64,000 nt of DNA from Aphrophora alni (GCA_963513935.1 OY740765.1:151305830-151369829); one strand, 5' to 3'. Shown: positions 33,125 to 45,289, counted from the stretch's first letter. The notes: generated by a model from the letters alone, not told the origin. A program made the numbers and translations.

Positions 33125-34568
33125 TAAATAGTAATTATTGCAACATCATTTAATTACAGTAGTCAGATTAACTATTCTATAACTTAATTATATTTCCACT
33201 GAGAACATATTATATAAGACTATCTGGTTATATTGATTAGTTCTAAAAATTTATTAATATATTATGAACCGATTTTGTTGAAACTCATAAAATGTATGTA
33301 TGTGATTTTTAAGTTGCTGTATTTATAATATAATGTGAAGAGGTCATTGAAGGAACATATTGAAACAAAAGTACACACCGTATCAATAGTGAGTTCATTT
33401 CAATACAAGCACCGTATTGTATACAACTAGGAAGTAAAGACTACATTTCCAGCTCTCAGCGTATTGTAGTCCTATTAATTAGGCATGACTGATTTTCAAG
33501 TGTCTATAGAAACAAAAGTTTTTAGTCAATTTGTAATATAGGGATTCTAGATATTGTGTTGTTTATCTTAAACTATGTACATCTATAACCATTAAAGTCA
33601 TTTGGGATTAATTTTACTTTCCGATATATAGACTATATGTTGTACAGATATTTCAAAAAAGTTTACAATCTTTTAAAAATAAGCAACAAATTTACGTTTA
33701 AAAAGCTACATTATAAAACAAAAATTCAAGTTTTTACGACCTTTTGCTTTAATTCTAGAAGTCGACAATTTTTTGTTCATAAACAATAGTCGTATTTAAG
33801 TTTCAAATATAATAACTAGAAATTTGGTGTGATTGTTAATCATAGTTTGTTTGTAAGTAGTTTCAGTAAAATTCATTTAGATTTCTCTACTTATGGGAAT
33901 TCGGTGTAATATGAGCACAGTTAACGCATTTCGTTAATAATTAATAAACTTTTTCAAGAAAACTTTAATATATTGTTTCCTTTGTCATCTAACCAATTAA
34001 AAATTTGTATTTAATATTAAAGTATCGTTAGGGATTTTACGTTTACTCTTTCTTATTTAAAATTTAAATAAAATATGGTTATTGTAGGTAATTTATTAAA
34101 TGATTTTTCTTATTAAATATTAAACTTTAGAAATAACAGTTGATATTAGAAATAAAAAATACATTTGTAACTGACATTTGGTACATGTAGAATGGCAACT
34201 GTGAATTCAATCTCTGCTTATGTATAAGATTAATATTAAGTACGATTGTGTTTATCAAAATTGTATTACTAAGTTATCACTTTTTATATAAATAATTTTT
34301 AAAACATTTTATAGATTCGCTTTATTATCAATCTGATATGAATGTATTTATTGTAAATCATCCAGTACATCGAAGAACGTAAATACATTTACGTTGTAAT
34401 TAAAATGCAAATTATATTTCCTCATAAATTTATAGTAAAAATAATTTTAAGTAAAAAAAAAAAAATTAAAGTAATAAATAATAAAAGTTATTAGCAACAA
34501 ATAAAACATTATAGAAGTGAATATTTTAATTATGTAATGTTAAAATCTTCGTAGAAATCTGTGTAATC

Positions 34569-34570
<2 letters not shown>
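33125..34570. other. AT-rich spacer
   Basis: No recognised feature in about 1.4 kb of strongly AT-rich DNA. Confidence 0.45.

Positions 34571-34572
<2 letters not shown>

Positions 34573-34620
<48 letters not shown>
34573..34620. repeat. (AT)n microsatellite
   Basis: About 48 bp of pure AT, followed by acacacgcg. Confidence 0.95.
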
Positions 34621-34626
<6 letters not shown>

Positions 34627-34904
34627 GCGATTCTCATTTCAGATTACGAGACGCGAATGTGAAAATTGTCATTATGTTTAATCTATAAATATCTTTAAGA
34701 TTTTATAGTTTTAGAAGTGAGATTTTGCGGTTAAAAAGTGAATTACGCATTGAAGAAATAAATTATTCTTAAGAATAAAGGTATTTAGTAAAGGATTAAC
34801 AGAAAACATAATGAAAATTAGCATTAACATCTAATCTATATAATTACCTTACTGTCAAAGGTGAAGTAGTATTTGCATTTGTTACAACGGAGGGTACGAC
34901 GAGG

Positions 34905-36065
34905 TTTATCATGAGAGAGTTTATTATGAAGGAATTCATTATGACAGAGTTTATCATGAGGGAGTTTATTATGAAGGAATTCATTATGACAGAGTTTATC
35001 ATGAGGGAGTTTATTATAAAGGAATTTATTATGACAGAGTTTATCATGAGAGAGTTTATTATGAAGGAATTCATTATGACAGAGTTTATCATGAGGGAGT
35101 TTATTATGAAGGAATTCATTATGACAGAGTTTATCATGAGGGAGTTTATTATGAAGGAATTTATTATGACAGAGTTTATCATGAGGGAGTTTATTATGAA
35201 GGAATTCATTATGACAGAGTTTATCATGAGGGAGTTTATTATGAAGGAATTCATTATGACAGAGTTTATCATAAGGGAGTTTATTATGAAGGAATTCATT
35301 ATGACAGAGTTTATCATGAGGGAGTTTATTATGAAGGAATTCATTATGACAGGGTTTATCATGAGGGAGTTTATTATGAAGGAATTCATTATGTCAGAGT
35401 TTATCATGAGGGAGTTTATTATGAAGGAATTTATTATGACAGAGTTTATCATGAGAGAGTTTATTATGAAGGAATTCATTATGACAGAGTTTATCATGAG
35501 GGAGTTTATTATGAAGGAATTTATTATGACAGAGTTTATCATGAGAGAGTTTATTATGAAGGAATTCATTATGACAGAGTTTATCATGAGGGAGTTTATT
35601 ATGAAGGAATTCATTATGACAGAGTTTATCATGAGGGAGTTTATTATGAAGGAATTTATTATGACAGAGTTTATCATGAGGGAGTTTATTATGAAGGAAT
35701 TTATTATGACAGAGTTTATCATGAGGGAGTTTATTATGAAGGAATTTATTATGACAGAGTTTATCATGAGGGAGTTTATTATGAAGGAATTCATTATGAC
35801 AGCGTTTATCATGATTGAGTTTATTATGAAGGAATTGATTATGACAGAGTTTATCATGAGGGAGTTTATTATGAAGGAATTTATTATAACAGAGTTTATC
35901 ATGAGGGAGTTTATTATGAAGGAATTTATTATAACAGAGTTTATCATGAGGGAGTTTATTATGAAGGAATTTATTATAGCAGAGTTTATCATGAGGGAGT
36001 TAATTTTGATGGAGTTTATTATGACAGAGTTTATCATTACAGATTTTATCACAACAGAGTTTATC
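34905..36065. repeat. 45-bp tandem array (trimer of a 15-bp unit), about 25 units
   Basis: The basic 15-mer is gaRttyatYatgaNN. Three variants (…atgagg, …atgaag, …atgaca) form a 45-bp higher-order unit repeated about 25 times. Many units carry GAATTC. Both edges decay into isolated 15-mers (for example 'gattttatcacaac' near 36040). Because 45 is divisible by three and neither strand has a stop in one frame, the array is open on both strands: 398 codons plus (34911-36107) and 402 codons minus (34844-36052). The translations are EFIMREFIMKEFIMT and MINSVIINSFIINSL repeats. They match no protein family I know and lack a plausible gene context. I treat this as satellite, not gene. Confidence 0.95.
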
Positions 36066-36079
36066 GACGACAGGTCATT

Positions 36080-36565
36080 TTCTATGGCAAAATTGAAGGA
36101 AAATTAAGGAACTATTTCAAAACGTTGATAAAGGAGGACTTTTCTATACCTATTTATAAGTATCCCCATAAGACATACATAGAAAAACTCTTCAATAAAG
36201 AAAATTGCCCTTTTTTCTTTTCGTGTAAATAAAGTGGAGATAGCAATGAATTTTAATTTTGGTTTTATAAGATGAGTCTATGACAAAGTTAGTTTAACAC
36301 GTTTATTTCTGAATATCTCTGAATCGTGTAAGGTTGTGTTAAATTAAAAATTCATTTAAAAACACTTCCACACATTTTTGTGGGCTTTTGACGAACAACA
36401 GTTTTTGTTAACATCGCAACATCCCCCACCAAACCACAACCCTTCCCTCCTTTGCATAGCTTTAATTAATGATTAAATGTTTGCACAGAATGTAAACACT
36501 CCCGTCTTCCAAATCTGTGTTTTATTTTAAAAGAATAAACATTTTTTTAAAAACAAAAAAACAAC
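36080..36565. other. AT-rich spacer
   Basis: No recognised feature. Two AATAAA words occur at about 36194 and 36228, without a gene to end. Confidence 0.4.
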
Positions 36566-36566
36566 A

Positions 36567-37285
36567 GGTTGATGGACGCTATCATGGTACTTACCCAGCC
36601 TCATAATACAATGTAATACAAAGCAGATCCTCTAAATGTAACGTCCAAAAGTTGGTTTCTTGAGCCTTGTAGGTAGTGTTAAACTGTATTGGTAGAAAGG
36701 TAAGTTTGTATTAAATGGTTGTTACACAGGTTTTCTGAACCTCGTATTTGTGTGAACAACTGCTTTCTTGACGTCATAAACCCTAAAGAGCCTCAGATGT
36801 GTATATATTGTATTAAAATGTCTACTTCGCTTATATAAGTATCCCGGCCCTAGCGGGCTTAAAAGTTGTACAAGTATGAAGGAGCTTCCACTCGTGACGC
36901 TCGGTCCTTCCGATAGGAATATCACGTTTTCATGGGAGGTCCTTGGTGACATTATTCACTACTTTTCATCGGAAACCATTACATCCAGAAATGTGCAAAG
37001 TTGTATCTAATTTAGCTAAGTGATTAACACACAATATATATTAAATAGATGCTATTTTAACATTTTAAATTAGATTTTTATGAATTTCAATAGAGTTCTA
37101 TATGAACCCACTATAGTCCCTAAACTTAATGTTTTTATAATAATTTGTGTTCTCGCTATCGTACTTACATCGACGACGGACGGACTGCATGTCGAAATCA
37201 CTTTTCGGTTTCCCGAGGCAATAAAATGTCAAGATGGAGGTCGCATTTTTTTCCGATTACTAAACTCGCCCTATACTTCGTATAA
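36567..37285 (-). repeat. Dispersed repeat family A, copy 5
   Basis: Starts at the family terminus in reverse (ggttgatggacgctatcatg, then cttacccagcctcat) and continues through 'gcagatcctctaaatg', 'tagcgggctt' and 'acatcgacgacggacggact' to 'ctatacttcgtataatt'. ORFs on either strand here are incidental. Confidence 0.75.
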
Positions 37286-37289
37286 TTAG

Positions 37290-37855
37290 AATAGTATTAG
37301 TCTCCAAATAAACAAACGTTTTGTGTAACTTCAACATTTTAAAAAAGAACGAATAAAAGCGCTAAAATTACCATTCCAAACAAAAAGTGTAATGTGTCTT
37401 ATTTTGCACTATTATTAGAATTATTACGCTCACTTGGGTGAGTTTATAAAGTTATTTTGGTTATATTAAGAGTTTTGCTAAGATAGGATGTGTAGAGTAA
37501 TAAGTTAATTGCCAAAAATTTAATGACAACTATATCTGATAACAAGTTCTCACAACTAAACACACTGCTATATAAATCACACCTAGATAAGACCGGAAGC
37601 AAACCAAGGTTCTCAGAGATATCGACAAAACCTCTACATCCGGCGTCTACTAGCACAGTTCACTTACCAGTCTCTGCCTTAATACCATTGAGGTCATTAA
37701 CGTTTTTTAGTTGTTATCGTGTCGCTACCGCTTGAGTCTCTCTGTACGCGACACGCGTGTGATTAAACCCGTTGCAGGGTTTTAAGGAAATATGCAACAT
37801 GTTTAATTATTTTTGAACTACGAATATACAATAACAATATGATTTAGAATTAAAC
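37290..37855. other. Spacer
   Basis: No recognised feature; the overlapping 70-codon ORFs on both strands (37444-37735) show no domain. Confidence 0.4.
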
Positions 37856-37857
37856 GA

Positions 37858-37877
37858 TAGGTTAGGTTAGGTTAGGT
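37858..37877. repeat. Short interstitial TTAGG run
   Basis: TAGGTTAGGTTAGGTTAGG is almost four units of TTAGG, the telomere repeat of most insects. It abuts a family A copy (from 37898). Confidence 0.8.
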
Positions 37878-37897
37878 AACAATACTTTAAAAAAATT

Positions 37898-38790
37898 AAT
37901 TGATGGACTACCAAGGTACATCATACTGTAATACAAACAGATCCTCTAAATAAATGCTCAAAATTTGATTTCCTGGTATCAAGGAGTCTTACCAGTAGAG
38001 TAAATGTTTAAAACGGTTGATACACAGGTAATATACAGATAATTACAGGTTGATAACCTCGTAATTGTATCATTACTTTCTAGGTACGTATCAAAAAGCG
38101 TGTATTTGCTTCGCTCCACTCAGTGCTCGGTCATGTTAGGTCTCAAAGTTTTACATACGCGAAGGAGTATTAAGTTAGAATTTAATTTTTAACCATAAAT
38201 TTGTTATTTGTCATCGCAGAGAGGTGAGGTTGGTACCCCTACATGCGGAGTTGAAATGTGCAAATCGTCAATCTAATTTATAAGTTGAATTACACATCAG
38301 ATATAAATAAAACACTGTTTAAAATGACAGTCGATTTTTTCTGAATTTTCAGTTGTATATGAGCATACTTATCACCTCCCTGTACGTTATTGAGTAGCGA
38401 TGTTGATGCTGGTGTGAAATGGATAATCGAATTAATCGGTTTCCAATAATTTCAATATTCGTATTATTATTTTGAATTCGAATATCTGCGCAGAATGATT
38501 TTACCCATCGGATTCGAACTCAGCTTTACCAATCGGCGAATTACTAAGGAATATTATATCGTCTCCTTGTTCATAGATACGAATATTTTGACCGAATATT
38601 TTATTCCGAATCCGAGGATTTTAATAATCGGAACGTTCCGAGGATTTTGATACTCGGATTCAACGAGTATTTTAATTCGAACTCACACATAACTACTATG
38701 GAGAACATTATACGCGCTTGCGTACAACGACGACAGACATATCTCATGTCGAAAATATTTTTATCGGGTCCTTTGGTAAACAAATCAAGT
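37898..38790 (-). repeat. Dispersed repeat family A, copy 6, split by a hAT-like element
   Basis: Reverse-orientation family words run from 'gatggactaccaaggtacat' through 'cagatcctctaaata' to 'gtatatgagcatacttatca'. They stop at the insertion (38395-38695) and resume with 'gcgcttgcgtacaacgacga' and 'catgtcgaaaatat'. Confidence 0.7.
38395..38695 (-). mobile_element. hAT-like MITE, short internally deleted copy
   Basis: Reverse complement of the ends of the 4003-4797 element: begins TAGCGATGTTGATG and ends CTCACACATAACTA. The middle matches too, for example 'cggattcgaactcagc', the complement of the B-box-like word. Flanks ttattgag (38387-38394) and ctatggag (38696-38703) match at 6 of 8 positions, an aged 8-bp target duplication. 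It sits inside a family A copy, so it is the younger of the two insertions. Confidence 0.75.
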
Positions 38791-39039
38791 TCCACAAGTT
38801 CTAAAAACGCAGCCCCCTAGAGTTTCTACATAATTCGTAAACAAAGCAAATTTGAAGATTAAGATTAACAAAAGCAAACTTTTTTAAACAGCTGTTTTTA
38901 TGGTATGGAATTGTAAAAGTTGTTGAAAATTCAGAGTGTCATGATCAGTCTGTCAACATTAGGAGTTTATTCAGCCACATCTAAATAAATACGTTCCATT
39001 AGCATTGTTTAAAATTGCTGTTTTTTTTTTTTTTTTTTT

Positions 39040-39335
39040 TTCTCTTTCCCCAAAAATAAAATATAACTCCAGAACGGATCAAGATATCGATGCCACATTT
39101 TGCAAAATGTTTTCTATTATTAGTTTTCAGTGTATAACAAAATCTTATAATTTTTCACTTAACCGTTTCAAAATGGCGTTCACTAAAACTTTTTGATACT
39201 AAATATCTGGAAATAATTGATTTTACAAAATATTTATAAGATAGATCTTACAAAAACAAAATTATATTTTTATGCTGAAGAATAGAAATTCTCTAAAAAG
39301 TCATTCTTGGTAATTTACCAGAACAAACAAGAGAG
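39040..39335 (+). repeat. Dispersed repeat family D, copy 2
   Basis: Direct-orientation partner of 19630-19960. It is preceded by a T-run (about 39020-39041). Confidence 0.6.
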
Positions 39336-39339
39336 TCAA

Positions 39340-40580
39340 CTTTAAGTACGTGTAATATCTGTGTTATGTTTAATAGAATGAAGTGTCGCTTCTAACCTGT
39401 GACAATAAATATAAACCAATTACGAAAAGTTTTGTATGATGTACAGTCTGACGTTGACACAGCTGGCTAAGTACAGTCTGTTTACTGACATAGTACAGTA
39501 CTAATTTACTCTGTGTTCCATTTAGTCGTGATGTAATACTAAATTTAGATATTGTTCATAGATTTACTTAGGTTTTTACATGAAAAGATAGTCTGTGTTA
39601 GTGTTAATACACGAGGTGTGGATATTAAATAACAACGAGACGGGTGACAAAATTGTGACATATTTTTACAACCTTGCAACTTTATTGTCATCCGTTTAAA
39701 CATATTCCCATAATAATACACAATTTTTGTTTGCTAATTTTTCAAAACCTGATATATACGTGTCAACACCCTCTCCAGCGCCGTCAGGTGTTTCACCTTA
39801 CGTAATTTTTGACGAAAGCCGGTGTTAACTTCACTTCATTTTAGTTTGGTACAGTCTCATCTGCAGTATGGCACTTACTGTTTGGGCGGAGGTAGGTAAT
39901 ACCAACTTAAAATTGTATAATAGTCTCTCAGAAGATAATTATACGCATAATAGCTACAAACTGAGACTTTTCTTTTTCCGCTTTTATATCTCTAAAATAT
40001 TATATATTTCTGAATTTTGAAAGATATTTTATTTATGCTGTAGAATATTTTAAAAAATCGATATGAATACAGTTTTCGTACGAGTAGGAATCAAAATGAT
40101 CTTATTCCAAAGCCTAAGTAAGACTTTAAAAAAAAAGATTTTCAGTTTGTTGCCCATTTTTTATTAATTAGTTGCGTGAGTTTTAAAATCAATCAATTCA
40201 GTAAACTAATTTCATATAGAATTGTAGGTTTGGTTGTTGGTGCTGCATGACGTGCAGAATCTGTTAAGGATTTTCTTTTAGGAATTAAATGTGTATGAAT
40301 AAGGAAAATTGAAGGGCACATTTTATTTTTAATTTCTTTTATATTTTGTATTCCGTAATATTAACTTTCTAATTTCGCTTAATTTAACGAAGGTAACTCC
40401 GAAACAGGTATTACCTCTGGAGTGCCAAATTTTGCAGGACTTACATATTTGCGAGGACAGTATTTCTGTCTTTTATTCTTTCATTAAAAATTTATATTTA
40501 GTTGATTCATCTGTTCAACTACGTAAACCTCAACAACGAACTTTTTGTTGTTTATGTTTTGTTTTAGAAATCTCTCCACA
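39340..40580. other. Spacer with a mariner-end-like word
   Basis: 'tacacgaggtgtggatatta' then 'aataacaacgagacgggtga' near 39608 resembles the outer end of some mariner elements (acgaggtgtg...taacgagac), but no partner end was found. No gene recognised. Confidence 0.3.
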
Positions 40581-40589
40581 GTTGCCTGT

Positions 40590-41095
40590 TTCAGCACTCT
40601 GCAGTGTGCACCTCGTTTGTGTTGCCAGGACACAGAGGTGTCGAGGATAATGCATTACTACCTTTCATAGACCAGAGCCTGCCTGTATCATTAGCAGATC
40701 TACTGCCTATAGTGCAGTTACTAAATGATCCAGAAAGGACCTACTCTGGACAAACATTATCCAAAAGACTTGAGATCTCAAAGCAGCATTCGACTTACCA
40801 GCTGGTCGGTTTGAGTATAGGGAGGACGTCTTAAGCAAGTAACTGCGCTTACTAGAGACGCCCATTTTAGAAAGAACCTGCTTAAAGTGGGCATAATTTA
40901 GGAAGATGTCCTATTTAGTCCCATGAGACTGCCAGTAATATTTTCTTGATTGTGAGCGACTGGAGACTAAGCTAAAATGTCTCTTTGGAGTATCTAAACC
41001 AGGGGAGGATACTGATCCTGGTATTGGACAAAAACTGCTGAGTCTCATTGAAAACTCAAAGTCTGGTCTGCCCTGCTACATCTAGTGGGAAGCAC
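40590..41095 (+). pseudogene. Jockey-like non-LTR retrotransposon: RNase H and C-terminal relic
   Basis: VHLVCV (about 40607) and, one frame over, PGHRGVEDN reproduce the L-V-W-V-P-G-H-x-G-x-x-G-N-E signature of the RNase H domain in Jockey/R1-type ORF2. About 150 codons downstream the terminal segment reads CERLETKLKCLFGV then SKPGEDTDPGIGQKLLSLIE (40951-41070) before a stop. That is the usual 'C-E-x-L-x-x-x-R-x-x-x-F-G ... K-L-L-x-x-I' ending. Frameshifts and stops occur between. The reverse transcriptase core is absent, as expected of a 5'-truncated insertion. Confidence 0.6.
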
Positions 41096-41099
41096 AATA

Positions 41100-42310
41100 A
41101 ACCTTGGTTGAAGTGCAATTTTCCCCAATAAAAATAAATAATTAGGGTAAATGATACAGCAATGGTTTTCCCCGTTATCTTAAAAATAAGTAGCCTATAA
41201 TAAAATTAAAATAAAAAAATGATAATTTGTGGTATGAGATTCAAAAAAATTTTGTAATAAAAACCCTTCACAATTTGAATAATTTAGTCCTTCTGTCAGA
41301 ATTTGTATCTAACAAAGTAAGAAATGAAACCACACAGAATGCATATCCAGTCACGGACTGGGAGACTTATATCTGTGTTTCTAGCAAACATAGACTATAC
41401 ATATTGCACGCTCTGTTTATTTTAAAATAAATCTATTGTCTCTGATATAACAAAATACATATTCGCCATTTTGTCTAGTCGGATTTATCTTACAGTGACT
41501 CAACAACTCTCACGTGTACAATGTATAGAGTGAAGAGTCTAAAATCAATGTCCAGCGGTTTTTGGAAATATTCGTTCAGAGGTTACCTCTGCTCAAAAAA
41601 AGCGTATTGCGGGTCTGTTTTTGTCTGTCCAGTGATTTAGTGGACCACATTTTTATAAAATTTTATATGTAGACATTTTTGACCAAATCAATAAGTAATT
41701 GACCCATTTTTTAATAATGAAAGTTTGGGTCGTAAACAGTAAACTCAAAATTATATCATTTTTTAAACAGATTACTTTAAATTTGATCAAATGATTTTTT
41801 TAATGATGGAAAAAAGAACATATTTGTCACCATTTTCTTAAAAATAGAGTAACGGTACAGGAGTAAATAACGAGTCAAAATTGAAGATAATTTACCTCAT
41901 TAACTCACGAACCTAACTACCATTATACAGCAGTTTCTAAGTAATTTGCTATTAATGTTTTGTTCTGTTATAATAACCTCAATTCTGGTAGGAAACAAAC
42001 AATATATCGTAAACAATACATAATTTTAACTATACAAAAACGATGGGTTTCATATTTTTTAATTTAATAATAGACTATGTAATTAGCAACAAACTGTTGA
42101 AAGTACGTAGAATTTTAATTAAAAAAAAAACTTTTTTCGCCCAATATTGCTCGTAGAAAATAAAAAATATTAAAAAATTGTTGATCATTTTTACCTTATA
42201 AAAATTGAACACATTTTGATAACATATATATTTACAAAGTAAACACAAGATACAACTTCGGATGAAATAAGACATGTACGGCAAAGTTTGGTGATAGAAA
42301 ACAAACTTCC
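41100..42310. other. AT-rich spacer
   Basis: No recognised feature. The 116-codon minus ORF at 42075-42425 overlaps family A sequence and has no domain. Confidence 0.4.
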
Positions 42311-42319
42311 ACAAATATT

Positions 42320-42595
42320 TATTTTCGAATTGCCGTCCGTTTGTCCCCGTAAGCACAATAGTGGCCACAATAATTAAAATAAGGAAGTGAAATTTGATAT
42401 AGAGGACTACAGTGTGCTCATACAATATCCTATTGTAATTCAGAAAATGTCAAAATGTCAGTCATTAAGCAAACCTACCTTCCTGGATAAGACACCTTGA
42501 TCCTACAAGACAAAAGAAACCAACTTTTACGCGTTCCTTTTAAAGGATCTGATTACATTGCATGATAAGGCTGAGTAAGTACTATGATGGCAAGC
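42320..42595 (+). repeat. Dispersed repeat family A, copy 7 (internally deleted)
   Basis: Has 'gaagtgaaatttgatataga', 'ggactacagtgtgctcat' and 'tattgtaattcagaaaatgt', then jumps to the right end 'ggatctgattacattgcat', 'gataaggctgagtaagtac', 'tatgatggc'. Confidence 0.7.
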
Positions 42596-43089
42596 GTATA
42601 ATTGGCTTGTTGTTTATATTGTGAATATTGGTATGATTTTCTTCCACACTGTAATAACACATCTCAATTAAAGTTTTAAAGAAGAAGAAGTGATGAATAA
42701 GAAGACTTAGAGTAAAAGCAAGGAGATAAAGGGGGAAGCCATATATATGAGGTCTTGAAGGTCGGTACAATAAGTCACCTGTCTTTAAACTGGAAGTTAA
42801 ATAATTACAAAATGATTGTTTAATCATTGCAGCTAACACGCCCAGTGTGTTAAAACCAAATAACAATGAAGTCAAAAACTCAAAATTTCGATTTTATTTA
42901 AATTGGGTCAAATCAATTGGAACAAATTTTGCTAAAACGAAAGTTTAAACTAGTAGTGAGTTATTTAAAAAAAATTAAATTTACATTTTGTCTCAAAATT
43001 TAGAATTTATTTAGTGCTTGGCTTTTTTTTTTATTGGATATATATCAGAATATATTTTCTGATATGTAATATGTGTAATATTTTACAGT

Positions 43090-43280
43090 AGTAAACTGAA
43101 TTCGTTTTAACCAACATTCGAACAAAATTTTTGAACCAAAATTTAATCCGGAAAGTTTCAGCAGAAATAGATGATAAAAATTAGTTATATTTACAAATTA
43201 TTATTATTCCCCTAGCTACATTGATATGAAACCATTTTTTGTAATGTGTTTTTGTATTGTGTATTGAAAGGATAATGTAA
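43090..43280 (+). repeat. Dispersed repeat family F, copy 1
   Basis: Shares 'gaaccaaaatttaatc', 'ggaaagttt', 'aatagatgat', 'ttagttata-ttacaaatta' and 'tgatatgaaac' with 45047-45285 in the same order and orientation. The pair flanks the 43560-44702 transposon. Confidence 0.6.
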
Positions 43281-43559
43281 TAATTTTTATGGACTTGAAA
43301 AAGAAATGAAAATAAAGATGTATTGAGATTTTTTCAAGAAAAGATTAACTAGAAAGATATATTATGTGTATGTTCCTACGTGTAAACAATTAGTTCAACA
43401 CTTACTAAATGTTTTTGTCATAGTTGGTCTGATGAAATGATTTTTGATAAATAAACTGTACAACTTGTAATATTTTGCAGTACCATTAAGGATATATCTA
43501 AATATGTGGTGAATTTTGTTTCTCTGTTCAGCTGTGACAATTACTGTACTGCAAATATA

Positions 43560-44702
43560 CCGGGTGTTCAAAAAGTCTGGAAACCCCTTAATATTAATTT
43601 TATTAATAAACGCAGAGCAATGAAACTCTAGGATTAAGTGCTCACTGTAGTTACCAACTTTTTTCTCATTTTAACTGTCTTTTTTCACATTGGGGGGGGG
43701 ACGTCCTGTGGAGGAATTCTAAAAAATCTTAAATATAAGCATAGGTCGAATTATACCTCATTTTAAAGGTCTTTATTATAGGAACACACTTCCGCAATCC
43801 CCACTGAAAAAGGACCATTCTTTTGGAAATGACAGCCTTTTACAATTTGTTAACTTTACGTTGTGAAGATTAAGAGACAGAAGTGAATACTCAACCGTGT
43901 TGGTTATGTTATTGTTTTAGCTATGAGAATTTCACAGCTGGAGTGTGAAGGGATAGGAAATATCAGTAATTTTCGATTTAATTGTTTAAAAACGTTAGGA
44001 GTGCACAGATGTAATTGGGGACAATTATCATTATTAATAAAATTGAACAGACAGTATGTCAGTTGTTTATTTTTAAATTACTTACTTTGCAAGCCAATAA
44101 TTATAAAAAAAATACACAAACCTTGGAAAGTATTACAGAGGGTGCTCGAAGTGGTGTCCTTGTGTAGATGATTGGTCGCATTGGTTGCTGATTTTGGCCG
44201 TCCGGATCTTGACCGATCTGTTACAGAACCGCGCTGTACGGTCTTCAACACTGTTGATTTTTGAATAGGTGGTCAATTGGGGCAAGTTTCATTAAACAAG
44301 CGGCTTACCTCCTCACATGAACGAGTTCTATCTCCATAACACCTCATCATCAGAATGGTTATTTGCTCTGTCTCACTAAGTGACATTGTAATTTAATGTA
44401 TAGCTTACTAAAAATTTGCCATTGAATTAGCATTAAAATCAAACAAACTTTAAGAGGCTGCCATTTCCAAACGAATGGTCCTTTTTCAGTGGGGATTGCG
44501 GAAGTGTGTTCCTCTAACAAAGACCTTTAAAATGAGGTATAATTTGACATATGCTTACATTTAAGAGTTTTTAGACTTCCTCCACAGGACGTCCCCCCAA
44601 AGTGAAAAAAAGACAGTTAAAATGAGCAAAAAGTCAGTAACTACAGTGAGGACGTATAATAAAATTAATATTAAGGGGTTTCCAGACTTTTTGAACACCC
44701 GG
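43560..44702 (-). mobile_element. TA-flanked transposon with about 250-280-bp inverted repeats
   Basis: The left end CCGGGTGTTCAAAAAGTCTGG (first bases at 43560) is matched by CTTTTTGAACACCCGG at 44687-44702, with TA on both sides (43558-43559, 44703-44704). Inverted similarity runs inward to about 43841 and 44450, including CCTCATTTTAAAGGTC and GAACACACTTCCGCAATCC. A broken transposase start lies inside on the minus strand. TA duplication and domain type place it in the Tc1/mariner superfamily. It is internally deleted and non-autonomous. Confidence 0.85.
44165..44386 (-). pseudogene. Transposase N-terminal fragment, DUF4817-like helix-turn-helix
   Basis: From an ATG at 44386 (minus) the frame reads MSLSETEQITILMMRCYGDR, then RSCEEVSRLFN, a stop, and QKSTVLKTVQRGSVTDRSRS followed by GRPKSATN. 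This matches the DNA-binding region (DUF4817) of a common arthropod mariner-like transposase, including the 'S-K-S-T-V-x-K-T-x-x-R...R-S-G-R-P' linker. One in-frame stop breaks it. No catalytic DDE domain follows within the element. Confidence 0.7.
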
Positions 44703-45046
44703 TAGATATCATCATTACTTAATGTGGTGGCATTTGCAGAGCTTTCGAAATGAACGTCGCTGGCTAATCAACCTAGTTGAATGGAAATAAGTTAAATCCA
44801 TCACTGAATTTCCTTTTTAATAAATGTTCTATAAACAAGTGTAATGTTCTATAAAATCAAATGCAATGTGGTTTTAATTGCATTTTAAGTATTAACTTCA
44901 GTTAACAAGTGAAAATACTGAAGCTAAACATTTATACCATGAAATAAAATGTGTATGTGTGTAAAATTAAGGTTGCAAATAATCTATATTATCTGAATAT
45001 AAACACTTTCATAATACATATACAGAATTCCGCATGTGTATTTAAA

Positions 45047-45285
45047 CTAGATGAGAAACTAGATTCTTTTTAACCACCATTTGATAAAAATGTTTTGAAC
45101 CAAAATTTAATCTCGGGATATCCACCCAAATTTAATCAGGAAAGTTTGAACCAAAATTGTCTTCAAAATAGATGATATAAAACTAGTTATAATTACAAAT
45201 TATTCTTCTTGCTTAAGCCATATAAAATGGGTAAACTGGATGATATGAAACTCTATTTTGTAATGTAGTTCATTGAAAGGTGGGT
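45047..45285 (+). repeat. Dispersed repeat family F, copy 2
   Basis: Partner of 43090-43280, longer through an internal duplication of 'ccaaatttaatc'. Diverged but collinear. Confidence 0.6.
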
Positions 45286-45289
45286 TTGG

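Noticed and set aside
34844..36107. Two long opposite-strand ORFs (about 400 codons each) as protein genes
   Set aside because: They are entirely explained by a 45-bp tandem repeat without stops on either strand. There is no known domain, no gene-like flanks, and the translations are perfect low-complexity periods.
39868..39900. ATG-MALTVWAE followed by gtaggt as a second micro-exon
   Set aside because: The donor is weaker than consensus and no partner exon or conserved peptide is recognisable, so it is not separable from chance.
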